This document shows positions 9,468 through 18,883 of a DNA stretch of 38,970 nt, piece after piece. This DNA is from Minisyncoccota bacterium (lineage in GTDB: Bacteria; Patescibacteria; Paceibacteria; UBA9973). Made by a program: the position numbers and the translations under genes. Under the pieces are notes generated by a model. It was given only the letters and a program-made list of their open reading frames with translations. It was not told the DNA's origin and ran no database searches. Where the stretch lies: assembly GCA_028696935.1 (NCBI GenBank), contig JAQVGE010000001.1, forward strand, positions 1 to 38,970, read 5' to 3'. Each line of letters opens with the position of its first letter. Position 1 is the stretch's first letter.

Positions 9468-9624
9468 AATTGGACTGGATAATGCATTATTAATATTACT
9501 TGCAAAAGACTGTTACTAAGGCAAAATTAGTAGGCTCCATTTTGAAATTGTACTGATTCTACCGCAACTAAGCCATTTTGAGTAATGTATAATCACAGCC
9601 AAGGGTATCTTTGGCTGTTTTTTT
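9468..9624 (+). ncRNA. Possible small structured RNA ending in an intrinsic terminator
   Basis: A possible promoter, TTGAAT then 17 bases then TATTAA, lies around 9468-9496. Downstream are a TACTAA/TTAGTA hairpin and the strong terminator at 9595-9624. No open frame with a ribosome binding site explains the terminator, and the STAND gene stops almost 500 bases before it. It may instead be a long 3' end of the STAND transcript. No known RNA family is recognised. Confidence 0.3.
9595..9624 (+). terminator. Intrinsic terminator upstream of hsdM
   Basis: An 8-base perfect stem (9595-9602 with 9611-9618), loop of 8 bases, is followed by a seven-T run (9618-9624). It separates the hsd operon from upstream transcription. 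Confidence 0.85.
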
Positions 9625-9752
9625 ATGCGAGTACACACTTTTGGACACATAAAAGTAAATAATGAAATTAGTTTAAGCGCATAAATCTTATAAATAAAAT
9701 AGTTTTTATTTGTGATTTAAAATTTAAAAAATATTATAAAAGGGGAATTATA

Positions 9753-12314
9753 ATGATTACATCAGATGAAATCAAAAAAAGATTGTGGGATGGTGCAAAT
9801 GAACTTCGTGGGTCAATGGATGCAAGCAGGTATAAAGACTATATGCTTGGATTAATGTTCTATAAGTTCTTAAGTGATAAAACTCTGGAAACTTTCAAAA
9901 TGACAGCTGGATTAGGACAAATATCCGATACTGACTTAGTGAATGAATTTACAAAGGCAAAAGTAGAATATGGTGATTCCCTATTTAAAATGATTCAAGA
10001 TGTATTGGGTTATTATGTTAAACCTGAGTATTTATATCAGACCTGGTTAAAAGATATTAATTCAGGCGACTTTGAAGTGCAAAAAGTAACGGATAGCTTA
10101 AATAATTTTGAACGATCCATTGCAATAGCAGAAGGTGCTGCTGACTTTAAAGGATTATTTTCAAGTTCAACACTAGATTTAACAGATACAGCACTTGGAA
10201 GTAGTCTTAATGACAGAAGTAAAAATATTAAAGCACTTATTTTGCTATTTGCCGATCTCAACATGGTGGCACTCCAAAAAGGCGATGTTTTAGGAGACGC
10301 ATATGAATACTTGATTGGCCAGTTTGCTATGGAGTCGGGTAAGAAGGCTGGAGAATTCTATACACCAAGACAAGTAAGTGAAGTTATGGCACAGATTGTT
10401 TCAAAAAGTTCTGAAATTAAATCAATTTATGATCCGACAGTAGGTTCGGGTTCTTTGTTATTAACGGTCAAAAAGCATTTATCCGAAGATGTTCAGAAAA
10501 GCTTGGAATACTATGGTCAGGAAAAAAACACAGCTACTTATAACCTAACCAGAATGAACTTATTATTACATGGTGTTCGTCCAGAAAAGATGACAATAAA
10601 GAATGGAGATACCCTATCTCAAGATTGGCCAGAAGATCCACTTCGTCCAAATGAAGGGGTTCAGTTTGACGCCGTCGTCATGAACCCACCGTATTCAGCA
10701 AAAAACTGGAATAAAGAAGGTTTAAAGGTAAGCGATCCACGTTTTGAAATAGCTGGTACATTACCACCAGATTCCAAGGGAGATTTTGCGTTTCTTTTAC
10801 ATGGACTTTTTCATTTGGGACCAAACGGTACCATGGCGATCGTGCTGCCTCATGGTGTTTTATTTAGAGGATCCTCAGAAGGAGACATCAGACAAAGATT
10901 ACTAGAGAAAAACCATATTGATACAATTATAGGGCTTCCGGCTAACCTGTTTACAAATACAGGAATTCCTGTTGTTGTCTTGATATTAAAGAAAAACCGT
11001 AAATTAGGAGACCCAGTTTTATTAATAGATGCATCACACGACTTTGTAAAAGTGGGAAAACAGAATGTTCTCTTAGAAAAAGATATTGCAAGAATTGTAG
11101 ATACTTATGTTGAAAGAAGAGAAGAAAAAGGATATAGCCATTTAGCATCAAGGGATGAGATTCTTAAAAATGATTACAATCTTAATATTCCACGCTATGT
11201 TGAATCGGTTGATGATGAAATTGCACATGATGTGGATGCACATTTGTATGGTGGAATTCCGGAATGCAATATTGATGAATTAAAAGTTCTTAAATCGATC
11301 GTTCCCAATATTCTGGCAGATTCATTAAAAGAAAAAAGAAGTGGATATGTAGAACTGGTTAAATCAATTGATGAGATTTCAGAAATTGTGTTGAAGGATG
11401 AGAGAATCAAAACAATTTCAAATGAACTCGAAATAAAGATAAAAGAGTATATAAATCATTATTGGGATATTCTTAAAAATCTTGATGAATCAGTCGATCT
11501 TAAAGTTCTGATGGAAGAAATGCTTATTAAAGTTAAAGAGATTTTATCTGCATACAAGTATGTGGATGCATATGACGGATTCCAGGTTGTAGCAGAGATC
11601 TGGAAAAATTCTTTGACACATGATGCGGAGATCATTGCTTTAAATGATTTCTATACATTAGGTAGAACACGAGAACCAAACATGGTTAAAAAAGGAACTG
11701 GAGATAAAAAGCGAGAAGAACAAGATGGCTGGGTAGGAAGTCTCGTTCCATGTGAACTGATTGAGATACACTTGTATAAAGATGAGCGTAAAACTATTGA
11801 AGACAAAAAAGCTATGGTACTGGAATATGAAGCGGAATTAACAGAATTAATTGAAGCTACAACTGATGAAGATAGTGTGGAAGCAAATGTGCTGGGTGAG
11901 TTATTAAATGAATCTGGAGAGGCATTTGATGGAAGTAAAATAAAATCTGAAATAAAGAAGTATAAAAAAGGATCAATAGAGTTTGATCTGATTAACAAAG
12001 TTGAGAAGCTACTGTCAAGTAAAGCATCAGTTTCAAAAGAAATTAAATTGGATGAGAAGGAATTGAAGGATGCAATTCAGGAGAGAATACTCACTTTAAC
12101 AAATGAAGAAATTGACAGCCTGGTTTATGAGAAATGGTTTGGAAACACGGTTAGCCATGTAGTGGGTTTAGTTGAAAGCCCATTAAAGAAAGAACTTGAT
12201 TTATTAAGGAAACTGGATGATCGATATTCAGATACATTGTCAAAGCTTGATGAAGTAAGCCGAGAATTGGAAGCTGCATTTGAGAAATTAATGAGTGAAT
12301 TGGTGGTAGGATAA
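9753..12314 (+). CDS. hsdM: Type I restriction-modification system, adenine methyltransferase subunit HsdM
   Basis: HsdM methylates adenine in the host recognition site using S-adenosylmethionine and is the core of the HsdM2S and HsdR2M2S complexes. An N-terminal helical HsdM domain (about 1-150) precedes the methyltransferase domain. Motif I appears as DPTVGSGSLLL at 227-237 and the catalytic NPPYS at 311-315. At 853 residues it is much longer than the common ~500-residue HsdM; the extra C-terminal ~330 residues are charged and helical, with long coiled-coil-like stretches, a form also seen in other Firmicutes. The ATG has an AAAGGGGAA ribosome binding site. It ends in TAATG, overlapping hsdS by one base. 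Confidence 0.96.
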   Translation: MITSDEIKKRLWDGANELRGSMDASRYKDYMLGLMFYKFLSDKTLETFKMTAGLGQISDTDLVNEFTKAKVEYGDSLFKMIQDVLGYYVKPEYLYQTWLKDINSGDFEVQKVTDSLNNFERSIAIAEGAADFKGLFSSSTLDLTDTALGSSLNDRSKNIKALILLFADLNMVALQKGDVLGDAYEYLIGQFAMESGKKAGEFYTPRQVSEVMAQIVSKSSEIKSIYDPTVGSGSLLLTVKKHLSEDVQKSLEYYGQEKNTATYNLTRMNLLLHGVRPEKMTIKNGDTLSQDWPEDPLRPNEGVQFDAVVMNPPYSAKNWNKEGLKVSDPRFEIAGTLPPDSKGDFAFLLHGLFHLGPNGTMAIVLPHGVLFRGSSEGDIRQRLLEKNHIDTIIGLPANLFTNTGIPVVVLILKKNRKLGDPVLLIDASHDFVKVGKQNVLLEKDIARIVDTYVERREEKGYSHLASRDEILKNDYNLNIPRYVESVDDEIAHDVDAHLYGGIPECNIDELKVLKSIVPNILADSLKEKRSGYVELVKSIDEISEIVLKDERIKTISNELEIKIKEYINHYWDILKNLDESVDLKVLMEEMLIKVKEILSAYKYVDAYDGFQVVAEIWKNSLTHDAEIIALNDFYTLGRTREPNMVKKGTGDKKREEQDGWVGSLVPCELIEIHLYKDERKTIEDKKAMVLEYEAELTELIEATTDEDSVEANVLGELLNESGEAFDGSKIKSEIKKYKKGSIEFDLINKVEKLLSSKASVSKEIKLDEKELKDAIQERILTLTNEEIDSLVYEKWFGNTVSHVVGLVESPLKKELDLLRKLDDRYSDTLSKLDEVSRELEAAFEKLMSELVVG

Positions 12315-13567
12315 TGAATACAAATAGTAAACTAGTACCTAAAAGACGATTTAAAGAGTTTATAAATGCTAACGCTTGGGAACAGCGTAAGTTAATCGAA
12401 ATGTTGATCCAACCGATTACAGATGGTCCACATGAAACACCAGAACTTGTAGATGAGGGAATACCCTTTATTTCAGTTGATGCGATTGTAGATAATCGAA
12501 TTGAATTTTCGAGAAGACGAGGATTTATTACAGAAAAATACCATGAACAGTGTTGCAAAAAATATAATCCACAGTTTAATGATGTTTATCTTGTAAAATC
12601 AGGTTCAACAGTTGGGAAAACAGCGATTGTTGAGACCTATGATAGATTTAATATCTGGTCACCACTTGCTGCTATGAGGTGTGGTGACAGGTCGGACCCA
12701 TATTTTTTGTATCATATGATTCAGACAAAGCAACTGCAGACTCAGGTTTTTGATAAATGCTCTCATGGAACTCAACCTAATCTAAGTATGAGGCAACTAG
12801 AAAAATTTGATGTGAATGTACCCAATATTGAAGAACAAAATAAAATCGGCCAATATTTCACCTATCTTGACAACCTTATCACCCTTTATCAGCGTAAGTT
12901 AGAGAAGTTGAAGTCAATGAAGGCAGCATATTTAACAGAAATGTTTCCACAAGAAGGAGAAAGTGTACCAAAAAGAAGATTTGCTGGATTTACTGACGCT
13001 TGGGAACAGCGTAAGGTTTCCGAAATTACTAAATTTCATAAGCAGGGATATTATACAAAAGAGGATTACGGTGATAACAAAAAATATTTTTTATTAAGAG
13101 GAACGGACCTTTCAGAGAATAAATTAGTATTAAAAGATACTCCTAGGATTGATGCAACAGAAAAAGATTATGCCGTATTTAAAACCGAAATAGGGGACTT
13201 TTTAATTGTAAGAAGTGGAACTGTTGGCACTTATGGTATTGTAGATGTTGAATTTCCAGCGATTTTTGGATCTTACTTAATTAACTTTAGATTTGACATG
13301 GAACAGGTTACAAATGAATTCTTTGGATATTTTTATCAAACTAATTTATTTAAAACTCAATTAAGTAAAATAGTTCAGCAATCTGCAAATACGAATATCA
13401 ATGCTGAAAATATAAAATCAATAGCTATTTCATTGCCACCTTTGGTTGAGCAAAAGAAAATAGCTGAATATTTGGGGAACCTCGACAACCTTATCACCCT
13501 TCATCAGCGTAAGTTAGAAAAGTTACAAAATATTAAAAAAGCATACTTAAACGAAGTGTTTGTTTAG
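12314..13567 (+). CDS. hsdS: Type I restriction-modification system, specificity subunit HsdS
   Basis: HsdS sets the bipartite DNA target for both methylation and cutting. The 417-residue protein shows the standard two-part plan: a target recognition domain (about 1-180), a conserved helix (LDNLITLYQRKLEKLK, ~186-215), a second recognition domain (~225-385) and a second copy of the helix at the C-terminus (LDNLITLHQRKLEKLQ). Each recognition domain begins with the same motif, PKRRF followed by AWEQRK. These repeated protein segments are also repeated at DNA level, which would allow exchange of recognition domains by recombination. Start ATG overlaps the hsdM stop (TAATG). The target sequence cannot be predicted by eye. 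Confidence 0.95.
   Translation: MNTNSKLVPKRRFKEFINANAWEQRKLIEMLIQPITDGPHETPELVDEGIPFISVDAIVDNRIEFSRRRGFITEKYHEQCCKKYNPQFNDVYLVKSGSTVGKTAIVETYDRFNIWSPLAAMRCGDRSDPYFLYHMIQTKQLQTQVFDKCSHGTQPNLSMRQLEKFDVNVPNIEEQNKIGQYFTYLDNLITLYQRKLEKLKSMKAAYLTEMFPQEGESVPKRRFAGFTDAWEQRKVSEITKFHKQGYYTKEDYGDNKKYFLLRGTDLSENKLVLKDTPRIDATEKDYAVFKTEIGDFLIVRSGTVGTYGIVDVEFPAIFGSYLINFRFDMEQVTNEFFGYFYQTNLFKTQLSKIVQQSANTNINAENIKSIAISLPPLVEQKKIAEYLGNLDNLITLHQRKLEKLQNIKKAYLNEVFV
12372..12391 (+). repeat. 20-bp direct repeat in hsdS, copy 1 (start of recognition domain 1)
   Basis: The 20 bases ACGCTTGGGAACAGCGTAAG here recur exactly at 12996-13015, at the start of the second recognition domain. Confidence 0.9.
12869..12909 (+). 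repeat. 41-bp direct repeat in hsdS, copy 1 (central conserved helix)
   Basis: These 41 bases match 13484-13524 at 39 positions. They encode the conserved helix that separates the recognition domains. Confidence 0.9.
12996..13015 (+). repeat. 20-bp direct repeat in hsdS, copy 2 (start of recognition domain 2)
   Basis: Exact copy of 12372-12391, so the two recognition domains are bounded on the left by identical DNA. Confidence 0.9.
13484..13524 (+). repeat. 41-bp direct repeat in hsdS, copy 2 (C-terminal conserved helix)
   Basis: Near-exact copy of 12869-12909 (two differences), bounding the second recognition domain on the right. Confidence 0.9.
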
Positions 13568-13582
13568 AGAGGAACTTGACTT

Positions 13583-16500
13583 ATGAGCAATGCCCCTAAG
13601 AGTGCAACAGAAAAGACTTTTCAGGAAAATTTTGTAAATGAATTAAGAAAATATAAGTGGGATGCACCGGACTTTTTAAATGGTAACACTAAAAAAGTAA
13701 CAGTGGAAGACCTTATTAATCATTGGAGAAGTGAACTGAATCGAATCAATGCTGATCAGCTTGAGGGGGTTGAGTTGACAGATGGAGAGTTTAATCAGGT
13801 TCTGGCAAAAGTAAATAGAATTGGTAACAGCTATGAAGCTTCAAAGGTTCTGGCAATTGAATCATCAAAAGGTAAGATTGATGGCATTTATCGTGAAGAC
13901 AATCCGACAATCACCAGAAAACAAATTACACTGACGATTTTTAAAAAGGCCGAAGTTCGCGGTGGTGATTCAAGCTATCGAATTGCAAGAGAAGTGCAAA
14001 CACCGAGTGGAAACAGATTTGATATTGTATTATTAATTAACGGGCTGCCGCTGATCAATATTGAACAAAAGAGAGCAGACAAAACCTTAGATGAGGCATT
14101 TGGTCAGTTTATACGCTACTATCGTGATGGAGAATATTGCAATAATTTTATGGCATTTTCACAGATGATGGTTATGAGCTCTGAAATTGAAACACGATAT
14201 TTTGCCACGCCAAAATCTGCTGATGAATTTAATCCGAGTTTTGTATTTCATTGGTCGGATAAAAAGAATAAACCTATAAACAACTGGAAGAGTGTTGTTG
14301 AACATTTTCTCATGATTCCGATGGCTCACCAGATGGTAGGAGACTATCTTGTAATTGACGAAGCAAAAGAGGAAGAAAATAGACGACATATGCTGATGCG
14401 TCCGTATCAGGTGTATGCACTGCAGGCAGTAGAGGGTGCAGCATTTGGTTGGGATAATCCTGAGAAAATACCACATGGTGGCTTTGTATGGCATACAACA
14501 GGGTCAGGAAAAACAATAACGAGTTTTAAGACCGCATTGTTCTTATCTACAAGAGCAGGGTTTGATAAGGTTGTTTTTTTAGTCGATAGACGTGAACTTG
14601 ACAATCGTACCAGTGAGAATTTTAAAGCATACGCAGTATATGAATCGGTTTCTGTTGATGATACCAAACATACTTATCAACTTAAAAAATATCTCAAATC
14701 AACCAAGACAGGAATCGTTGTAACAACAACATTTAAGCTGAATACTTTAGTAAAAGAATTAGAAGAACAAAAAGATGACAGCTTAGCAGATAAAAAAATA
14801 GTATTTATTATCGATGAAGCTCATAGGACTACAATGGGTCAGATGATGGGCACGATCAAGTCTTACTTTAAAAAACAAGGTCTTTTCTTTGGGTTTACCG
14901 GAACACCATTGTTTGAAGAAAATAATATTAAGGGTAAAGTAAACCAAAATAGTGAAGTAATTAATACAACCGAAAAATTATTTGGTCCTAAGCTTCATCA
15001 ATACACCATTGAAGAGGCTATTTCTGATGGAAATGTATTAGGTTTTCATGTTGATTATATTAATACCGGTGAGTTCAAAGGGTATGATGATTTAAGAGAC
15101 CAGATCGTTGACTGTATGAAAGAAAAGCAACCAGATGCTTCTGATAAAGAATTAGAACGCCTTGTCCAAAATATGAATGATTTGGAAGTGGAAAAACAGG
15201 CAGTTAAGTATGAAATACTAAAATATCAGGATCAGACTCATATTCCCAGAGTTGTAAAGGAAATACTGGAAAACTGGGAAGCACAGTCACAAGGGCGTGA
15301 GTTTAATGCTATTTTAACAGTAGCATATAAAAACCGTGTCATGGCTTATTATGAAGAATTTAAAAAGCAGTTGAAGGATGCTGAAAGCAAACTTAATGTT
15401 GCAATGACCTTTAGTTTTGGAAATGAAAATGATCCTGAAAATGTTTCACCCGAGATCATTAAAGGAATGTTTCATGACTATGTTCAGTTTACAGGTATTG
15501 AGTTTATAGAAGGAGATAAAAAACATGGTGAGGATGCTTACTTTGCAGATGTTGTAGAAAGAGCAACCAGAGGTGGTAGTGGAAGAAATCCAAAAAACAT
15601 AGACCTCGTTATTGTAGCAGACCAGCTATTAACAGGTTATGATTCCAAACGTTTAAATACGCTTTATGTGGATCGCTCCTTGGAACTACAAGGCTTGATT
15701 CAGGCATATTCCCGTACCAATCGTGTATTTGGTTCAAATAAAGAGTTTGGAACCATCATTAACTTCCAGTATCCAAGGATTACAGAAGAGACTGTAAATA
15801 TTGCATTAAAACTTTATGGAAGCGGTGGAAAGAGTAGTAAAGCCATCGTTGATACCTATGACGTTGCAGTAAATAAATTTTCATTAAAAATAGATGATCT
15901 GATTCCGACGTTACCAGATCCAACAGAGTGGCAAGAAATTAAAAATGATCTGGAAAAGAATCAAAGTTTTATATTAGCATTTAAAGATGCTGCAGAACAA
16001 TTAAATCTTGTTGAACAGTATTATGAATTTAAGTGGGATGATGATTCGTTTGGAATTAAAGAACACACGTGGTTGCAATATGTTGGTGCATATAAGAACT
16101 TAACCTGGAAACCAGGTCCTCAACCTATTGATGAGTATATAAAACCACTGGTAGGAAAAACAAAGTTGGCAGGTACGCAAGTGATTGATGCACCACATAT
16201 ATTAAAGCTTATTGGTTCAAAGGTAAATATTGTCAATGGTGTTCAGGCTGTTGATAGTGAGACACTTCGAATTATATATGAGCAGATACAAGAGCTTAGC
16301 GATATGGGTGAATATGAGCAGGCTTTGTTTTTAAGAGAGTTTGTAGACACTGAATTATTACCAGGAAATCTTACGGGTGTAGTTAATTTTGATGAAGCTT
16401 TTGAAATGTGGAAAGATAATAAGTTAAAATCTGAAGTAGATTCATTTGCAAGTGAGTGGGGTATAGATTCAGAGATCCTTGCAAAATCTGTAAATGCATA

Positions 16501-16666
16501 TTCGAATACACATGCTGAAACGGTTCCTTACATTAATGATATTATTTGTAGTGCAAATTATGGGAAAGCAAGAAACCAGACAGCGGGTAATTTATTAAAA
16601 CATAACATGACATTGACGACTACATTACCTATATGGATTGCTAAAATTAAGCAGATGTACAAATAG
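13583..16666 (+). CDS. hsdR: Type I restriction-modification system, motor and endonuclease subunit HsdR
   Basis: HsdR translocates DNA past the bound complex and cuts at a distance when the target is unmethylated. The 1027-residue length is normal. The N-terminal nuclease core shows D147 (FDIVLL) and E161-Q-K163 (NIEQKR), a PD-(D/E)XK site. The superfamily 2 helicase motor follows with Walker A TTGSGKT around 305-311 and DEAH at 411-414, then FTGTP and the helicase C-terminal motifs including the QAYSRTNR segment. The ATG lies 15 bases after the hsdS stop with AGAGGAA upstream. All three subunits are intact and co-directional, so the system is probably active. Confidence 0.96.
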   Translation: MSNAPKSATEKTFQENFVNELRKYKWDAPDFLNGNTKKVTVEDLINHWRSELNRINADQLEGVELTDGEFNQVLAKVNRIGNSYEASKVLAIESSKGKIDGIYREDNPTITRKQITLTIFKKAEVRGGDSSYRIAREVQTPSGNRFDIVLLINGLPLINIEQKRADKTLDEAFGQFIRYYRDGEYCNNFMAFSQMMVMSSEIETRYFATPKSADEFNPSFVFHWSDKKNKPINNWKSVVEHFLMIPMAHQMVGDYLVIDEAKEEENRRHMLMRPYQVYALQAVEGAAFGWDNPEKIPHGGFVWHTTGSGKTITSFKTALFLSTRAGFDKVVFLVDRRELDNRTSENFKAYAVYESVSVDDTKHTYQLKKYLKSTKTGIVVTTTFKLNTLVKELEEQKDDSLADKKIVFIIDEAHRTTMGQMMGTIKSYFKKQGLFFGFTGTPLFEENNIKGKVNQNSEVINTTEKLFGPKLHQYTIEEAISDGNVLGFHVDYINTGEFKGYDDLRDQIVDCMKEKQPDASDKELERLVQNMNDLEVEKQAVKYEILKYQDQTHIPRVVKEILENWEAQSQGREFNAILTVAYKNRVMAYYEEFKKQLKDAESKLNVAMTFSFGNENDPENVSPEIIKGMFHDYVQFTGIEFIEGDKKHGEDAYFADVVERATRGGSGRNPKNIDLVIVADQLLTGYDSKRLNTLYVDRSLELQGLIQAYSRTNRVFGSNKEFGTIINFQYPRITEETVNIALKLYGSGGKSSKAIVDTYDVAVNKFSLKIDDLIPTLPDPTEWQEIKNDLEKNQSFILAFKDAAEQLNLVEQYYEFKWDDDSFGIKEHTWLQYVGAYKNLTWKPGPQPIDEYIKPLVGKTKLAGTQVIDAPHILKLIGSKVNIVNGVQAVDSETLRIIYEQIQELSDMGEYEQALFLREFVDTELLPGNLTGVVNFDEAFEMWKDNKLKSEVDSFASEWGIDSEILAKSVNAYSNTHAETVPYINDIICSANYGKARNQTAGNLLKHNMTLTTTLPIWIAKIKQMYK

Positions 16667-16683
16667 CAGGGAGAATACTTTAA

Positions 16684-16869
16684 ATGATGACTCTAGCTGA
16701 GCACTACACTGAACTTGGAAATGATACAAAAAGATGGTCTTATTATGCGAAGGACAAAGTTGATTTTTTAGATATCCTTAAAGATGAGCATAAATCGATA
16801 GAGTTGTTTTGTATTAAAACAAGGCATTCAACTTATAGAGGGAAACGTTATGAAAAAGTATATTTATAA
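16684..16869 (+). CDS. Small hypothetical protein downstream of hsdR
   Basis: A 61-residue frame starts 17 bases after hsdR with a GGGAGA ribosome binding site about 9 bases before the tandem ATGATG. The product is hydrophilic, ends in a basic stretch (TYRGKRYEKVYL), has no signal or membrane segment and matches no family I recognise. Its last 20 bases overlap the next gene in another frame, a spacing typical of coupled genes in one operon. It could be an accessory of the type I system or a separate small gene. Confidence 0.5.
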   Translation: MMTLAEHYTELGNDTKRWSYYAKDKVDFLDILKDEHKSIELFCIKTRHSTYRGKRYEKVYL

Positions 16870-17227
16870 AATTGAGAAAATTAATAATAATAAAAATGCA
16901 GATAAACTTTTTAAATCATTTTTAGAATACTGTGATAAAAATGAAATTGATCCTCAGAGCATTTTTACTATAGAGCAAATGGCAAGTATTCTTCCGAGAG
17001 GGACTTCAGGAGTCTTGAATTATTCAACATATGGGTTTTCTTTAATGAGTATGTTGAGCAATCAAAAAGGTAGAGATTACTTCATTTTTCTTAATTCAAA
17101 TATGAGTAAGATTTTTACAGATACATGTAATAATAATTTTAACAGAGATAATTATATTTGGAGAAAATTGTATTTGAATGAGAAATGTAAGATAAACCCA
17201 GAGTACTGGTCCTTTATCAACCAATAG
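16850..17227 (+). CDS. Hypothetical protein, last gene of the hsd operon
   Basis: The 125-residue protein starts inside the end of the previous gene, with GAGGGAAA about 6 bases upstream of ATG 16850. It is Asn- and Lys-rich with several aromatic residues, and has no visible signal peptide, membrane span or catalytic motif. It shows a central segment IEQMASILPRGTSGVLNY that could be a small globular fold. I do not recognise the family. Its place in a tight series after hsdM-hsdS-hsdR suggests co-transcription. Confidence 0.6.
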   Translation: MKKYIYKIEKINNNKNADKLFKSFLEYCDKNEIDPQSIFTIEQMASILPRGTSGVLNYSTYGFSLMSMLSNQKGRDYFIFLNSNMSKIFTDTCNNNFNRDNYIWRKLYLNEKCKINPEYWSFINQ

Positions 17228-17584
17228 AGGGCAGGAATAAGAATCAATCAACAAGAGTTTATATGCTTACACAGTTAAAGCAGTTCCTATGTAAATACAA
17301 GCATCTACATGAACAAGCGAAAAGTTAATTGAAATAGTAATTAAAAGGTAGATTTTATGAGCCGAAATATAGTGCCGGTTAAGAAAGTTACGGTTGATAA
17401 GTATGAATTGGCTTCAAGCTGATATTGTGTTTGAGGAAAAATAAATGATATATGGTTTTGTATTTATTTTAAAAAGACAATAAATATCTTCGTTTAATTT
17501 TTTAATAAAATGCTATTTTATTTGGTTTGATTCAGAGATTTATAGTTTGCTATATAAATAATAAAGGTATGATGAGGTGATTTT
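17228..17584. other. Intergenic region between the hsd operon and the membrane-protein operon
   Basis: Two tiny frames are present: 21 residues from ATG around 17263, and 21 residues from ATG 17357 (MSRNIVPVKKVTVDKYELAS), the latter after an AAAAGGTAG ribosome binding site and resembling a gene start cut off by a stop. Neither is convincing as a full gene; they may be remnants. A promoter for the next operon lies at 17527-17556. Confidence 0.5.
17527..17556 (+). promoter_or_regulatory. Probable promoter of the 17585-20595 operon
   Basis: TTGATT (17527-17532) and TATATA (17551-17556) are spaced by 18 bases, giving a start near 17563 and a short leader before the GAGGTGA ribosome binding site and ATG 17585. 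Confidence 0.45.
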
Positions 17585-18883
17585 ATGGGTGATATGAGCA
17601 TTATGACATTACGAAATGATAATAATTTAAAGTCCTATTTTTATCATGATAAGTGCGATAAGTATGATTATCTGTTGGCAGTTGGATGTGGGGCAGTAGC
17701 GGGAGTGATTGATATTTTTCTTGTTGGGGCTCCAGGAGATAGTTCTTTAGGAAAATGGACCGATTCACAAGTCGATAAAGTTGTAATGGCTTTTGCAAAA
17801 ACGTGTGGCTGGTCTCCTAGAGAAGGTAAAGAGAGTAGTGTAACCAGTGCTATAGGTTTTTTGGAAAAAAAGTTTCCGATAAATTATGATCAAAGACATT
17901 CTGGAGATGTAAATAATTTGTTCAATATGTCTACAAAAAATCATCACATGAAATCGTTAGCACATTCGCCAGATATTATAGGACTGTTCTTTTCTGTTTT
18001 AAATCAATTTACATCAACATCTTCTTTCTTAAGTGATGGTCAATTGATAACTATTGAATCAAATACATATGAATTACATGGTCATAACTTTATTGCAAAA
18101 TTATTCTGTGGAGTGGCAAACTGGTTTGGACATATTATGTCAGATGTTGCTGGTAGCTCCGGTGCAGCAGGCCGGGGAAGCGGTGTAGTGATTCCGTTTT
18201 ATGAGTTGTTTCAGTTATGTGATTTTGGTAGCTTTCAGGTTGGCCAAAATAGGAATACTTTGGCAAAAGTAGCAACAAAAGTTTTCCAAGAAGGTTACGA
18301 CGCAAGATTTGGATTAACAATGGCGATTCCTGTTGTGCTATGCGATTTATCTATTAAATTAGCGTGGGCAATTAAACATCACTACTATCACAAAAGACCT
18401 CTTACGGAGTGTATTCCTACTAGAAGACATGATGACCTAAGAATTATGCTGATTATAGGAGATGGAACACTTTGTTTAATGGATGGTACTGATGCAGCAA
18501 TACGCTCTGGTGGCAACTGGGTAAGCTTTTTCTTACGATTGAATATTGTTGCTTGGTTTAGATTAGTGTCATTAGTATTTAGAGAAGTTTGCATTCGTTT
18601 AGGTATAAGTTTCCCGCTACAAAGACAATTAAATGCTTATATCAGAATTAATGAAGCGCTATCTCTTTATTTATCGCAGCTTGAACAGATTGATATAGAG
18701 AAATTTAAAGAAGAAACCAAACAGTACAATAATATGCTGGCTTTACTTGAATGCGCTGAAAGTGACAAGGCTTTAAATGTTGTATTACGCAATGAGTATA
18801 AAGCATTAGGTATTGAATTACCATATAGTGGTAATTTCGATGAATTTATGAATGATAGTAGTTCTGTTTTGGAGTTTAAGTAA
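17585..18883 (+). CDS. Integral membrane protein with conserved-looking His/Asp segments, possible membrane-bound hydrolase
   Basis: The 432-residue protein has about four or five hydrophobic segments, including YLLAVGCGAVAGVIDIFLVG near the N-terminus, SPDIIGLFFSVLNQF, FGLTMAIPVVLCDLSIKLAWAI and a C-terminal pair around SFFLRLNIVAWF. Several His and Asp residues sit in or near them: NHHMKSLAHSPD, and HNFIAKLF…NWFGHIMSDVAGSSGAAGRG. This arrangement is faintly like the membrane-bound metal-dependent hydrolases of the YdjM/DUF457 type (tHS…H…D…G), but that is inference from pattern only. The C-terminal ~80 residues are a soluble helical tail. GAGGTGA precedes the ATG. It ends in TAATG, overlapping the next gene by one base. 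Confidence 0.6.
   Translation: MGDMSIMTLRNDNNLKSYFYHDKCDKYDYLLAVGCGAVAGVIDIFLVGAPGDSSLGKWTDSQVDKVVMAFAKTCGWSPREGKESSVTSAIGFLEKKFPINYDQRHSGDVNNLFNMSTKNHHMKSLAHSPDIIGLFFSVLNQFTSTSSFLSDGQLITIESNTYELHGHNFIAKLFCGVANWFGHIMSDVAGSSGAAGRGSGVVIPFYELFQLCDFGSFQVGQNRNTLAKVATKVFQEGYDARFGLTMAIPVVLCDLSIKLAWAIKHHYYHKRPLTECIPTRRHDDLRIMLIIGDGTLCLMDGTDAAIRSGGNWVSFFLRLNIVAWFRLVSLVFREVCIRLGISFPLQRQLNAYIRINEALSLYLSQLEQIDIEKFKEETKQYNNMLALLECAESDKALNVVLRNEYKALGIELPYSGNFDEFMNDSSSVLEFK

Larger units (their letters stand above)
9120..9752. other. Intergenic region between the STAND gene and hsdM
   Basis: No complete gene is seen. A protein-like but start-less frame runs from just after the STAND stop to about 9228 (…RINQGNSEPSHYHNC…EEERTDI) and may be a gene remnant. 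A 17-base sequence (GTTGTAGAGATAGAAAT) is repeated at 9356-9372 and 9385-9401. A possible short structured RNA ends in the terminator at 9595-9624. The hsdM leader after it is very A+T rich. Confidence 0.55.
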
